Positions 1-9,111 are shown, numbered from the stretch's first letter. The stretch: DNA of 64,000 nucleotides from Neobacillus paridis (GCF_016765675.1 NZ_JAESWB010000025.1:1-64000), one strand, 5' to 3'. Translations and numbers: made by a program. Notes: generated by a model not told the origin, from the letters alone.

Positions 1-644
1 AGTGGACTTGTAACCTTATACAGTTTATTTGGATATTTTGGCTTAGCGACTGATTTAGGTTGTTGTTTTACTTTTGTTTCTTCTTTTGGCTTCGCTACAG
101 TAACTTTTGTTTCACTTAATTTTTTACCAGACAATGTTTCAGCAATTGCTTTGCAAATTTCATTAAATTTATTATGGTAAACATTAACATCTGCTTTGCT
201 ATCGACAAAACAAACTTCTATAAGAATAGCTGGCTTATTTGTTTTATTTAAGAAATATAGATTATCCCTGTATTTAATTCCACGATTTTTTAATCCACTT
301 GCTTTTGCAATAGCATTTACTACTTTTTCAGCAATTTGTTTAGAATTATCCGATACATATAAAACTTCTACTCCCCTAGGATTATTAGTCCTTGATGCAG
401 CGTTAAAATGAACAGAAATATCTAAGTCACGTTTCTTACTATTATGATAATTAACAATAGTACTTAGGTTTTTACTTTGAGTAGTGGAGGTATCATCATG
501 AAATTTATATACCGTACAATTTAATTCTTTAAGATACTCGTAAACTTTATTTACTACCTTTCTAGCTTCATTTACTTCATTAATTATATCGGATGCACCT
601 TGAACTTTTAGACAATGTCCTGACGAAATAACAAATTCATTCAT
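1..644 (-). CDS. N-acetylmuramoyl-L-alanine amidase (endolysin), cut by window edge
   Basis: Amidase_3-type endolysin that cleaves the bond between muramic acid and L-alanine in peptidoglycan to lyse the host. Translating the minus strand from the ATG at 644 gives 214 residues before the window edge. Visible zinc-site motifs are SSGHC near residue 9, DISVHFN near 75 and ILIEVCFVD near 147, matching the His/Glu/His/Glu pattern of the family. A Lys/Pro-rich linker begins near residue 185, so a cell-wall-binding domain is expected beyond the left edge. The start has GGAGG eight bases upstream. It lies directly downstream of the XhlA-like gene, a usual lysis-cassette order. Confidence 0.9.
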   Translation of the reverse strand, partial: MNEFVISSGHCLKVQGASDIINEVNEARKVVNKVYEYLKELNCTVYKFHDDTSTTQSKNLSTIVNYHNSKKRDLDISVHFNAASRTNNPRGVEVLYVSDNSKQIAEKVVNAIAKASGLKNRGIKYRDNLYFLNKTNKPAILIEVCFVDSKADVNVYHNKFNEICKAIAETLSGKKLSETKVTVAKPKEETKVKQQPKSVAKPKYPNKLYKVTSP

Positions 645-695
645 TATTGAATTCCTCCTTTAAATCTTATATAAAATTGCGATTTCATATTAAAA

Positions 696-1076
696 TCACA
701 TATTAAATATTTTACTTAGATTAATACCAACTAACTTAACTCCAGCAAGTAGCAAAACAGAAATAACTAATATTTTAACTACTAACCCAAAGTTTGTACC
801 AAGAAAATCTTGATACCATTTTGTTTGAGATTGTAAAGTATTATCAATTTTATCATTTAGGTCAGCTATTTCCTCGTTTACTTTTGCAAACTGAATTTTT
901 TGTTGATCTGTTTGATTTTTTAATATCTCAGTTTGTTGTATTTGAGTAGTGGTAAGTTTATCAATAGCTTCCCTAAAAAAATTATTAGTCTCTTTTTGAT
1001 CCATTTTAATTTCTCGTATATCGTCTTTTATATTATCAATCTCAACTTTTAACGTTTCGTAATTACTCTGCACCAA
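696..1076 (-). CDS. XhlA-like haemolysin/holin-associated membrane protein
   Basis: Small lysis-cassette protein of the XhlA type. A long amphipathic, coiled-coil-forming segment (residues about 5-90, rich in K, E and N) is followed by one C-terminal membrane segment (LVVKILVISVLLLAGVKLVG) and a short tail. XhlA-family proteins act with holin and endolysin at the cytoplasmic membrane. Start choice: the reading frame is open to a TTG at 1091, but the GGAG site fits better with TTG at 1076 (nine-base spacing) or GTG at 1073. No classical two-helix holin is visible beside it, so this protein may be the main membrane partner of the amidase. Confidence 0.7.
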   Translation of the reverse strand: MVQSNYETLKVEIDNIKDDIREIKMDQKETNNFFREAIDKLTTTQIQQTEILKNQTDQQKIQFAKVNEEIADLNDKIDNTLQSQTKWYQDFLGTNFGLVVKILVISVLLLAGVKLVGINLSKIFNM

Positions 1077-1163
1077 TATGAACAACTCCAATCAACAAAT
1101 ACATAATAACCTTTGTAATCACCACCAGCATTTGATATAATAAACGTGGTAGAAATACCAATA

Positions 1164-1219
1164 GACATTGTTTATCTCTTTTTACGTTGGAGGTTAAACA
1201 ATGTCTTATTTTTTTTTTT
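1164..1219 (+). terminator. hairpin with T-run, plus-strand orientation
   Basis: An 11-bp perfect inverted repeat (GACATTGTTTA / TAAACAATGTC) is followed on the plus strand by a T-rich tract of about 14 bases. The shape is that of an intrinsic terminator for rightward transcription, yet all neighbouring genes run leftward. It may insulate the lysis genes from antisense transcription, or end a transcript entering from the left. Confidence 0.45.
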
Positions 1220-1275
1220 GATATATAACTATGATATTTTTATATAATCTATTTCTTAATTATGACACTAAATAT

Positions 1276-1374
1276 TTATGGTATCTCTGTTTTAATATTG
1301 TTAAGAATCATTCTACTTTCTAATTCCTTCCGCTTTTCAATTTCTGCTTTACTTAAATTTGCATTACTTCCCAT
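1276..1374 (-). CDS. possible small membrane protein (32-41 aa)
   Basis: From the ATG at 1374 a 32-residue frame (MGSNANLSKAEI...TEIP) runs to a TAA at 1276. The same frame stays open upstream and encodes a hydrophobic stretch (ISIITSIVVIIM), which together with the charged tail would make a one-helix membrane protein. An AGAGG sits seven bases before an ATT codon at 1401, so a non-standard start is possible. It fills the gap between two lysis-region genes and could be a holin-like peptide; that role is a guess. Confidence 0.35.
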   Translation of the reverse strand: MGSNANLSKAEIEKRKELESRMILNNIKTEIP

Positions 1375-1412
1375 GATTATCACGACTATACTTGTTATAA
1401 TACTTATTCCTC

Positions 1413-1877
1413 TCAGCCTTCTTCAATTGGATGATTATGTTGAATAGTCTTGGTGTTAAATCCTAATCTTATTGGTTTATCAACATGTTCAAGTAAGATG
1501 TATGTAGGATAAGTACAATTATCGTCTGTTGTTTTCCAATCAAATGATACTCTTACTTTTTCCTTAATCTCTTCACCCTTATAATGAAATATTGGCACAC
1601 TATCAATATCATCTAATGTAATAGATAACAAATGTGTAGATTTATAAGGAACATGCATAAGCATTCCCTCACACTTCTCACATCTTCTACTACTCTTACC
1701 ATTCTCCTTAAATGAACAATACACAATCACTGCAACCAAACAAAACAACAGTATCAGCAAAGCCATCGAACTGAATTTAATAACCAAATTAATGACAACA
1801 TCAATCGCCAATGCACCAACAAGTATTAGTAATACATAAAATACCGACAACAATATCCTACCTAATTCACGTTTCAT
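1413..1877 (-). CDS. two-helix membrane protein with CxxC motif, unknown
   Basis: Family not recognised. The first 55 residues hold two hydrophobic segments (about 8-25 and 30-53). These are followed by a CEKC pair near residues 67-70 and a soluble, mostly beta-like tail of about 85 residues with a single further Cys. One CxxC alone is not a complete zinc site, so metal binding would need dimerisation or other ligands. It lies between the lysis genes and the recombinase remnant on the same strand, with no promoter or terminator that assigns it clearly to either. Confidence 0.5.
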   Translation of the reverse strand: MKRELGRILLSVFYVLLILVGALAIDVVINLVIKFSSMALLILLFCLVAVIVYCSFKENGKSSRRCEKCEGMLMHVPYKSTHLLSITLDDIDSVPIFHYKGEEIKEKVRVSFDWKTTDDNCTYPTYILLEHVDKPIRLGFNTKTIQHNHPIEEG

Positions 1878-1987
1878 CTTCCAAGCATCTCCAAAAATTT
1901 TTATTTACCAACTTTATAGTTTGAATTCCCTTATTACATCCTGAAATTTGTATAAAATCCACTGATTTAGAATAGTAACCATTGGAT

Positions 1988-2005
1988 TATCCGATCCATC
2001 GGATA
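1988..2005. repeat. perfect dyad TATCCGAT-CC-ATCGGATA
   Basis: Two 8-bp arms with a 2-bp centre form an 18-bp palindrome. It is notably GC-richer than the AT-rich intergenic stretch around it (1878-2086), in which nothing else was recognised. It lies about 80 bp beyond the end of the recombinase remnant. There is no T-run after it, so it looks more like a protein-binding dyad (operator or recombination site) than a terminator. Confidence 0.5.
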
Positions 2006-2086
2006 GTCACATAGCTTTTATTAGTTGCAAATTTATAAAATGTCCACGTTTGAATCATATAATCATTAGTAGTTTAAAATGATTCA

Positions 2087-3085
2087 CTATATAGCTAAAA
2101 ACTTTTTATGCTGTTGACGTTTATGTTCTTCCGTTACGTAGGAATAAAGAACCGTAGTTTCTGGGGGAACTATGACCCATAAGTTCTTGAACAGTGCGCA
2201 AATCTGCCCCACGTTCAATCATTAATGTACAATATGTATGTCTAAGACTATGAAAACTAACATTCTTTTTTATTTGTGAATTTTTAACTATTTTACTGAA
2301 TTCTCGTTCGATACCTCTGCGTGATAATCTTTTATATTCTCCTTTTTCAGTTACAAATAATGCTTCACAATTATCATTTCTTGTTTTTAAATATTTTTTC
2401 AAATGATGAATTGCTTTTAATGAGAAAAATACAGTTCTTTCCTTATTACCTTTACCTATTACTTTTGCTGAAAAATTTATAAAGTCGATATCAGCAATAT
2501 TCATTTTATGAATTTCATCCAATCGACAACCAGAAGCATAAGTTACCTCCAATAATGCTCTTTGTTTTACTGTTTGACACGCTTCACATAACATTTCCAA
2601 CTCATCAATAGTTAGACTTTTGTAATTACGTTTATCATATTTTGGAGTTTTAATTTTTGTCATTGGATTTTTATTAATAATTTCCTCTTGAAATAACCAA
2701 CCAAATAAACTCTTTAAAATAGCAATTTTTTTGCTATTGAACTGGCTTTTAAATAATTATATTTACTTAAATAATTCCTAATATGTGCGGTAGTTATTTC
2801 CTCAACATTAATATGTATTTCTTTAGAGAATATGTTTAATTCTAATTTGTAATCCTTTAACGTTGTATCTACACTTAATCCATCTAATTGTTTAGCAGAT
2901 AAAAATTGTTCAATATAATAATCTAAGTTGCATTCAGTATTTTCATCTTTTAATTTAATAACTTGATATTTAACCACTATACTAGACAATTTATTATAAA
3001 GTTGATCTTTATTAATAAAAGAATTATCATTTGTTAATTCCTTTACAATTTCAAATATTAGATTTTCACTATGAGTATCATTCAT
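2087..3085 (-). pseudogene. tyrosine recombinase with two frameshifts (homopolymer A7 and C5)
   Basis: XerC/XerD-like phage integrase read from ATG 3085 (GGGGAGGAATACC before it). The first part (residues 1-123) is the SAM-like core-binding domain. The frame then breaks at an A7 run (2726-2732). One extra A would continue the frame through IAILKSLFGWLFQEE into the catalytic domain, which contains ASGCRLDE (catalytic Arg), GKGNKER (beta-hairpin Lys) and SFHSLRHT (HxxR). A second break at a C5 run (2163-2167) destroys the C-terminus. With one C fewer the canonical GHSSPETTVLYSYV, including the nucleophilic Tyr, is restored, ending at 2087. As written, no complete active site can form unless frames are shifted. 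Confidence 0.85.
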
Positions 3086-3164
3086 GGTATTCCTCCCCTT
3101 TTTTATATTGATATATTTATCATTAATTATAAATAGAATACCATGAATTTAAACCTAAATCAAT

Positions 3165-3176
3165 ATTAATTTAATT
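3165..3176 (-). promoter_or_regulatory. AATTAAATTAAT element upstream of recombinase remnant
   Basis: One of at least four minus-strand copies of this 12-mer found between genes of the late half (the others are at 26648-26659, 30981-30992 and 38957-38968). It lies between the Panacea gene and the recombinase remnant. The functional reading, a phage-polymerase promoter element, is inference only. Confidence 0.3.
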
Positions 3177-3209
3177 TTATTTATATGACGTATCTTCCTC
3201 AATTACCAA

Positions 3210-3691
3210 TCAGTACACCACCAGTTCCCCTTGTTCATCTTTATAAACAAAATAATTTTTATCACTTGTATATTCTCCAAAACGGCTAAGAAATTCTAAA
3301 TCTTTATCAGTTAGAGTCGTTTCGTTCTTATCATAAGAAAATACATTACCATTAATTCTGTCATATACAGTGTTTTCCAACTCTTCATCATCAATTATTT
3401 CAAAAATATCCTCTCTATTTTTTCATTAATTTGGGAATCATCAAAATTATTTTTAGCTTCTTCTACAAGATCATGGTGTCTATACAAAGTAAACACTTCA
3501 CTAACAACTTCCCCATTCTCCCATTCCTCAATATCATTACTAAACAGTTTCTCTCCATAAACAGCATAATACATTGCTTTTGAGTAATATAATAATTTTT
3601 GAAGTTTCACATTCCCGTCAAATGAATGATTGGCTATATCTTTGTTATGATTGATAAACCATTTACTAATAAATAATACGCTATGTTTCAT
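3210..3691 (-). pseudogene. Panacea-domain (SocA/GepA-like) protein, frameshifted
   Basis: The N-terminal part (FISKWFINH, KLQKLLYYSKAMYYAVYG, DIEEWENGEVV) matches the Panacea/DUF4065 domain found in antitoxins and phage proteins. Start is ATG 3691, with an 11-base G tract plus AGAC acting as the ribosome-binding region. The frame stops early near 3395 after an A6 run (3418-3423). One more A there would restore a frame running to TGA at 3210 (DIFEIIDDEE... to VVY), giving about 160 residues. Either the C-terminal third is lost, or the base call is wrong. No obvious toxin partner is adjacent; the upstream gene is a small zinc-ribbon protein. Confidence 0.75.
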
Positions 3692-3695
3692 GTCT

Positions 3696-3706
3696 CCCCC
3701 CCCCCC
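3696..3706 (-). repeat. G11 homopolymer in the ribosome-binding region
   Basis: Eleven consecutive C on the plus strand (G on the coding strand) end four bases before the ATG of the Panacea-domain gene and supply its Shine-Dalgarno-like sequence. Such tracts are hypermutable, so translation could vary between copies. Confidence 0.8.
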
Positions 3707-3723
3707 ACCTATAATAATGATTA

Positions 3724-3903
3724 CTACGATTCCACCTCGATTTCGTTTCCGCAATTAGAACAAACAAAATAAAGCGATTGGAACGGATAAGATTCTAATA
3801 TCGTAGTAGTTAATTTTGATTCATCATTCTCTTTTGAATAGTTTTCATTCAATATCATCTTTTCATTACATTCTAGACAAGTTATACTAAATCCTTTTTT
3901 CAT
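3724..3903 (-). CDS. small zinc-ribbon protein
   Basis: 59 residues from ATG 3903, chosen because AAGGATG lies seven bases upstream. Two Cys pairs (CLEC near residues 9-12 and CSNC near 48-51) flank a short linker, a standard zinc-ribbon layout for a nucleic-acid- or protein-binding module. Function unknown. It is immediately upstream of the Panacea-domain gene on the same strand, so the two may be co-transcribed. Confidence 0.6.
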   Translation of the reverse strand: MKKGFSITCLECNEKMILNENYSKENDESKLTTTILESYPFQSLYFVCSNCGNEIEVES

Positions 3904-3960
3904 CGCAATCATCCTTTGTAAAAAATCATATTATAGATGGGGAACAAGGAAAAAAAGACA

Positions 3961-3990
3961 TAAAAATAACACCTACTTTTCAGAGGTGTT
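3961..3990 (-). terminator. intrinsic terminator after tail-fibre operon
   Basis: On the minus strand, AACACCT and AGGTGTT form a 7-bp stem with a nine-base loop followed by ATTTTTATG. It sits 18 bases after the stop of the small gene at 4008 and closes the late structural operon. Confidence 0.75.
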
Positions 3991-4007
3991 TGTGTCGCAT
4001 AATCTTC

Positions 4008-4154
4008 CTACTTTGTAATCAAATCCTGTTTTCCTTCGGCAATTAAAATAGCGTCTACATCGTCTTGGTAACGTTTGTACACGCTAATACTAAACACATG
4101 CTCATAATCTTGTCTACCTTCCATAATTTTTTGAGCGATATACATTGCCATCAT
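4008..4154 (-). CDS. XkdX-like small tail-region protein
   Basis: 48 residues (starting MMAMYIAQKIMEG) with the size, position and basic/acidic mix of the XkdX family, short proteins at the end of tail operons in Gram-positive siphophages. The ATG at 4154 overlaps the stop of the upstream gene (ATGA), indicating translational coupling. Role unknown in the family. Confidence 0.65.
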   Translation of the reverse strand: MMAMYIAQKIMEGRQDYEHVFSISVYKRYQDDVDAILIAEGKQDLITK

Positions 4155-4558
4155 TCACTCACTCCTCCTATTAATTCTGGAATAATATTAAACATTAAAT
4201 CCTCGATAACCGTGTCTTGCATGGAGACCTTTTCTTTTAAACTTTCAATTTCCGCACTCAAAGGTGCTCTAAATTCCTGCTGAGCGTCCGGCTGACTAGG
4301 ATCAGGATAACTAAACTCCAATTCCTTTGTCTCAGGATTCACACGATACCCATTGCACTCCGCAAAATCCTGCGCATATTGACCGTATTCAAGTTGTAGC
4401 ACATCAAATGTATCCCGATTGCGTTCGGATAAAACCGTGAATGTTGCGATGTCTTGATTAACGGTTGTTTCGATGACTGCACCCATCATTTCGCCTGTGT
4501 CGAGAATGATATTTCCTGTTGATTTATCATAATAAATTTTTCTGCCTATCTTATTCAT
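4151..4558 (-). CDS. tail-associated protein of unknown function
   Basis: 135 residues beginning MNKIGRKIYYDKSTGNIILDT, a type of protein frequently seen after the tail fibre genes of Bacillales prophages. A conserved-looking core (LQLEYGQYAQDF, NPETKELEFSYPDP) is followed by a short C-terminal helix suited to coiled-coil contacts. It probably attaches to the fibre or baseplate; no enzymatic motif seen. GGGGGTGATTAA precedes the ATG. It is coupled to the XkdX-like gene by a four-base overlap. Confidence 0.6.
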   Translation of the reverse strand: MNKIGRKIYYDKSTGNIILDTGEMMGAVIETTVNQDIATFTVLSERNRDTFDVLQLEYGQYAQDFAECNGYRVNPETKELEFSYPDPSQPDAQQEFRAPLSAEIESLKEKVSMQDTVIEDLMFNIIPELIGGVSE

Positions 4559-4569
4559 TTAATCACCCC

Positions 4570-6807
4570 CTATTCGATAGCATAAAATTGGTAAGTTTGA
4601 CCTGATAAAAATACAGATGTAGCATCGAAACCATCTGAATACCAATTTAAAACGTCACTATAAAAGTTAGAAGAACCTTTACCATCCAAATAAGCAAATG
4701 TTCTATTATAAGTACCATCTGTCATTAAAAATTTTTCAGCAAACCAACGTTGGTTTCCTAATTTTACAATAATAACAGAAGGTGTAAACATAAGTCCTCG
4801 AATACTCACACTAGAACCACTAGGTGTGAAATTACCTGTTACAAATTTTCTTCCCGGAATAATATTATCAATTGCACTCACAAACGCACTCCACGCATCC
4901 GTATCATTCACCGTTCCGCCCTTCGCACGAATCGCCGCGCCTAATTGCGACTTAATCCCGTTAAAATGCGTTTGCAAATCCTGTACGCCTTTCACCGCGC
5001 TTAATATGTCATCATTCGCATTCAAACGCTTGTCAAACGTATATGTCCACGTATCGCTACCCATTTCGATAGTGAGCGTGTTGTCTGAATAGCCACTTAA
5101 AACGATATTTGCTACTTCGATTTCAGAAGGTAGGATAGGTGATTCATCGTATTTTTTTACAACGGCGAAAACATAATGAGTGTTAATTGTTGTAGTGAAC
5201 GTTTGCCCATCTCGTAAATAAAGAGTGTTCGCTTGATAGGTACTTTGACTCTCATCATACATACCTATAATAATTTCAAAACTTCCTGAAATTGATACTT
5301 GATAAGTAGTATTAGGATTTACTTTCCGTAATGATTTTGTGCGTATTCTTGTAGTTGAAGCACCTAATAACAACGGATTCCAACTTGTGACAAAACCTTG
5401 TTCCCAATCAGAGGAAATTTCGTCCTTAAAAGCAAAGATGTCCACATACTTCCCAAACCTCACCGCATCCCATTGTTCCTGCGTTAAGCTAACCGTAAAT
5501 TGTTGTCCGCTTGTTGGATTCGTTCGTGTTGCGATGGTTGTTCCGTTGATTTCTTCGGTGATGTCACTCATCGTTCCGTCTGTCGTGATGGAATACGTTA
5601 AAATATTGCTTTTATCGGCACTTGTTTTTTGTCCGATATAACCTTGTGTGACGGATATATTTGTGACTGTCCATGTACCGTAGAAGCCGACTTTGTTGCT
5701 TTGTTCATTCTTATAGATGAATAACGGTTCTGAAAAATTAACGGATAAATCATATAAGGTTGATGGGTTGTATAAATTGAAGTTACCTGTCGCTGTAATA
5801 ACGTTTGTGACACTTCCCCAACTACTGTTAGAATACTTAATCTTTTTAATTGCTTTGTGGTACACATTGTCAATTTGACCATTCCATAAGATAAATATTT
5901 CGTTATTTTTACTTGCAGTAATAGACGGATTCATTTGATGATAACTATTTCCACTTGTCAATTTTGTCATAGATGACCATGTTACACCGCCATCATCACT
6001 ATAAGCTACACGAATGTTCTCAACAGTATACGTGCTATCCTTACCATGCCACGCCACCCATATTCGCCCATTTTTATCGACACATGCGGATGGGGAGGAT
6101 TGGGTGTAGGTGTTACTATTAGAATCGTATACAAACTTATTACCCCATGAAGACGTAAAATTTACATCTTTTGTTGTGTATTTTGTGGTAAAAATAATTA
6201 TCCCGTAATGAGCCGTAACTGGATTGAATATATCAGCAAAAATAAATGGATAGCCATTTGCGAATACAATACTTGGATTAGAACAGTTATACCCAGATGT
6301 GTTTATTGTTGATACTTGCTCAACTGCACCCCACGTCACTGACCCGTCAGCGTTAATCGTACCTTTCGCATAACGTATATTGAACGAGTTAGGATACGTG
6401 GAGTTTTTCGATGCCAATGCCGCATGGAGTTCCGTTCCTGTTTCGTTGATGGCGATGGAAACATTCCCCATCGCTGACTGGTTAATATCAAAATCAGAAC
6501 TCCCAGATAAAACCGTACCATCTTCCTTATATGCTCCAAAATAAGTCTTATTATTATTTACTGACTGTAAAACAAATAAATTGATTCCATCTGTAGCAAG
6601 TGCAATATCTTGAAGGGATGTCCATGTAGCACTTTTAAACAGTGTACTCGTTGCCCAATTATCAGTTGTTTTGTAAATATAAAAAATACCACCTGACTTC
6701 ATAGCAGCAAATTGTGTTCCGTTTTTCAAACGTACTAACTTCCGCCCACCATTTCCACTCGTATCATACGCACTTGCAACCACCGTTGCGTCTTGTATAT
6801 TCGGCAT
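4570..6807 (-). CDS. tail fibre / receptor-binding protein with sialidase-like propeller
   Basis: 745 residues. The N-terminal half is rich in Trp/Tyr beta repeats and includes a clear Asp-box (SDDGGVTW near residue 270), the hallmark of sialidase-type BNR beta-propellers. Related short motifs such as KTTDNWATS occur earlier. The middle (about 400-570) looks like beta-sandwich modules. The C-terminal 100 residues (FTPSGSSVSIRGLMFTPSVIIVK onward) resemble compact C-terminal tip domains of phage fibres. No sialidase Arg triad can be assigned, so glycan binding rather than hydrolysis is the safer reading. It is the last large structural gene, a usual place for host-range proteins. Confidence 0.7.
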   Translation of the reverse strand: MPNIQDATVVASAYDTSGNGGRKLVRLKNGTQFAAMKSGGIFYIYKTTDNWATSTLFKSATWTSLQDIALATDGINLFVLQSVNNNKTYFGAYKEDGTVLSGSSDFDINQSAMGNVSIAINETGTELHAALASKNSTYPNSFNIRYAKGTINADGSVTWGAVEQVSTINTSGYNCSNPSIVFANGYPFIFADIFNPVTAHYGIIIFTTKYTTKDVNFTSSWGNKFVYDSNSNTYTQSSPSACVDKNGRIWVAWHGKDSTYTVENIRVAYSDDGGVTWSSMTKLTSGNSYHQMNPSITASKNNEIFILWNGQIDNVYHKAIKKIKYSNSSWGSVTNVITATGNFNLYNPSTLYDLSVNFSEPLFIYKNEQSNKVGFYGTWTVTNISVTQGYIGQKTSADKSNILTYSITTDGTMSDITEEINGTTIATRTNPTSGQQFTVSLTQEQWDAVRFGKYVDIFAFKDEISSDWEQGFVTSWNPLLLGASTTRIRTKSLRKVNPNTTYQVSISGSFEIIIGMYDESQSTYQANTLYLRDGQTFTTTINTHYVFAVVKKYDESPILPSEIEVANIVLSGYSDNTLTIEMGSDTWTYTFDKRLNANDDILSAVKGVQDLQTHFNGIKSQLGAAIRAKGGTVNDTDAWSAFVSAIDNIIPGRKFVTGNFTPSGSSVSIRGLMFTPSVIIVKLGNQRWFAEKFLMTDGTYNRTFAYLDGKGSSNFYSDVLNWYSDGFDATSVFLSGQTYQFYAIE

Positions 6808-6821
6808 TTATTTCACTTCCT

Positions 6822-9089
6822 TTATGAACCTAAAATATTATTAACTGCTGAAATTAACGGAGTAGCATCAACTCCTTCACCCTGTTGAATAAAATTTCCA
6901 GTTGTAGAGTTATAAATAAACGTATAAATTCCGTTGGCTTTTAGGTTTGTTACATCGTTTCCGTTAGCATTTTTCAAAGGTTTCGCACCTAATCCATTCA
7001 CATTAATTGTGGCTGCTCCAGTACTGTCAGCATTGATTTTTAATACAATCCCCATTCCATCCACATAAGAGGTTGCAGCAGGGGTTAATGTGATTGAGTA
7101 AGCATTGCCGGAACTGGTTGTCACACCGAAGCCGGGATGTTTCACATAATCCTCCTGATGTGACACAACTGTATCATTTAAAACACCGATTTTATCTAAA
7201 ACATCATCAACTGATTCATTGGTTGCATAGTAATTTGGTAACTGTCCGCCCAGTTTATCAGCATTATCAGCAGATGAAACTCTATTTATAGTTACATCAC
7301 CAGTTTGACCATTTACTGATTTAACAACTGTAAATGCATCGATTTCTTCTTTACTATACGCACCAACGTCATTTGCACTAAGACTAACATCACCAATTTT
7401 ATTATTAACAGATGTAACACTGCCAACAGGAGTTCCCTTGTACTGTAATTGACCATTATTATCATCTAATCCATCAATTACATTTTTATTTATATGACTA
7501 TGAGATTTACTAACTGATTGATCAATTGCTTCAACAGTTGATTGTGGTTTATTTTTGATGTTTACCCATTCTAAATTAATATTTTCCCAATCTGTGTCAG
7601 AATCCTTATAATATTGGTTACCATCCCAGATATATCCTTCCCTTGATCCATCACCAGCATCCATTACAATTACTCTATCTCCAGATTTAAGTCCAACTAA
7701 AGCATCTCTTTCAGTAATTGTTTTTACAACATAATTCTGCTGTAATGCCATATCAGGTAATTGGGATAATGGAACTTTTGCATTACTATCTAACGTTGCT
7801 ACACCGTTCATTGTACCTTTTTCAAGAGAAGGAATAAATCCAGTGCCGTCAACGATATCTTGAATTTTATCTCCCTGTAATTTTGCATAATCTCCTTGTT
7901 GGAGAGCATAGTCACCTTTACTCTTAGCATAATTAGCTTGAGTTAATGCGTTTGTAGTAGCAGTATTTGCATCAGCGATTGCCTTTTGTGTATTAGTTTG
8001 TCTAGTCTGTTCTTGCGATTGTCTTAATGATTCATTGCTTTGTCGTTCAGTTTCACTGGATATTCTATTATCTTCATTCTGTTTCCGTTCATTTTCATTA
8101 GTTTTTCGAATAGATTCATTACTATCTAATTCTGAAATCTTACTGTCTACTTTTCCATTCCATTCAGTTTCTTTTAAGTCAAACTTATTTTGCATTTCAA
8201 TAATTTTACCATTGATTGCATCATTACCTTTGGTATCAATTTCTGAAATTTTATCATTGATTTGTGTATCAGCATTATCAATTTTAGATTGTAATTCTGT
8301 TATTTTTTCATCTGCAACAATAGCTTTTTCCATAGTTAAATTAGCTGAATCATTGGCATTATTAGTTGCTATAATCGTGTCATTTTTAACTATTTCTACA
8401 TCAGACTTCAATTGGTTTAAATCTATTTCCAGTTGATTGAGTGAATCAACTTTATTTTGTGCAAGTTGTGCTTTCGTATCAGCATTTGCAGCTGCATTAT
8501 TAGCTAGTGTGGTAGCTTCAATAGTTTTTTCTTTAGTTATTTCTACATCTGATTTTAATTGCGATAGGTTATCTATTTCAGTAGTTGCTCTATCGGTTAT
8601 TTGATTAGCTGATTCAATTGCAGAATTAGCATTTTCTATAGATTCAGTAACTCTATCAGTTAACTCATTAACATTCTCAATAACTTGTTCAGCATTTTCT
8701 TTAGCTATATTAGTTTTATCTGTTAAATCTTTAAGTGTTTCAGTAACATTTACGCCATCATATTCTGTATAGACATTATCTGCACTAATATACGAAACAC
8801 CTTCACCCATATATTCAAAGTTAAGTTGTTTCCCTGCATTTTCCATTGAAAATGTTACAGTTTTGAGATTATAATCGACTTTAAATTGGTCAATAGTAGG
8901 AATACCTGATTGAATTTCAAACCAATCTTTATTATCACCAGTGACAATTACGTGACTGAATTTGTTAGGAATTTCAGAAAGAATTACTTTTCCATCGGAG
9001 TCAATCTTCAATGATTCATTCTTTTGTACAAAAGGATCATCAGTTGTTCCTTTTCTCCTTCTATGAATTATTAAAGGATTATCTTGCAC
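6822..9089 (-). CDS. baseplate/tail fibre protein with long coiled coil (BppU-like N-terminus)
   Basis: 755 residues from GTG 9089, with AGGAGG upstream. Residues 1-100 form a compact beta domain like upper-baseplate proteins. Residues about 110-370 are an almost uninterrupted Ala/Asn/Gln-rich coiled coil. Then come small modules found in many fibres (SLEKGTMNGVATLDSN, SVNGQTGDVTIN) and a C-terminal knob with VKHPGFGVTTSSGN. Probably a trimeric fibre joining baseplate to the propeller protein encoded next. The coil has repeated ELT/DRxT and QLKSDVEI segments, so domain duplication is likely. Confidence 0.75.
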   Translation of the reverse strand: MQDNPLIIHRRRKGTTDDPFVQKNESLKIDSDGKVILSEIPNKFSHVIVTGDNKDWFEIQSGIPTIDQFKVDYNLKTVTFSMENAGKQLNFEYMGEGVSYISADNVYTEYDGVNVTETLKDLTDKTNIAKENAEQVIENVNELTDRVTESIENANSAIESANQITDRATTEIDNLSQLKSDVEITKEKTIEATTLANNAAANADTKAQLAQNKVDSLNQLEIDLNQLKSDVEIVKNDTIIATNNANDSANLTMEKAIVADEKITELQSKIDNADTQINDKISEIDTKGNDAINGKIIEMQNKFDLKETEWNGKVDSKISELDSNESIRKTNENERKQNEDNRISSETERQSNESLRQSQEQTRQTNTQKAIADANTATTNALTQANYAKSKGDYALQQGDYAKLQGDKIQDIVDGTGFIPSLEKGTMNGVATLDSNAKVPLSQLPDMALQQNYVVKTITERDALVGLKSGDRVIVMDAGDGSREGYIWDGNQYYKDSDTDWENINLEWVNIKNKPQSTVEAIDQSVSKSHSHINKNVIDGLDDNNGQLQYKGTPVGSVTSVNNKIGDVSLSANDVGAYSKEEIDAFTVVKSVNGQTGDVTINRVSSADNADKLGGQLPNYYATNESVDDVLDKIGVLNDTVVSHQEDYVKHPGFGVTTSSGNAYSITLTPAATSYVDGMGIVLKINADSTGAATINVNGLGAKPLKNANGNDVTNLKANGIYTFIYNSTTGNFIQQGEGVDATPLISAVNNILGS

Positions 9090-9111
9090 ATAATTACCTC
9101 CTTTATAATAT

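Noticed and set aside
1262..1447. Plus-strand 61-residue hydrophobic frame
   Set aside because: It is the reverse complement of the leftward genes ending at 1276 and 1413, lacks a ribosome-binding site and has no support on its strand.
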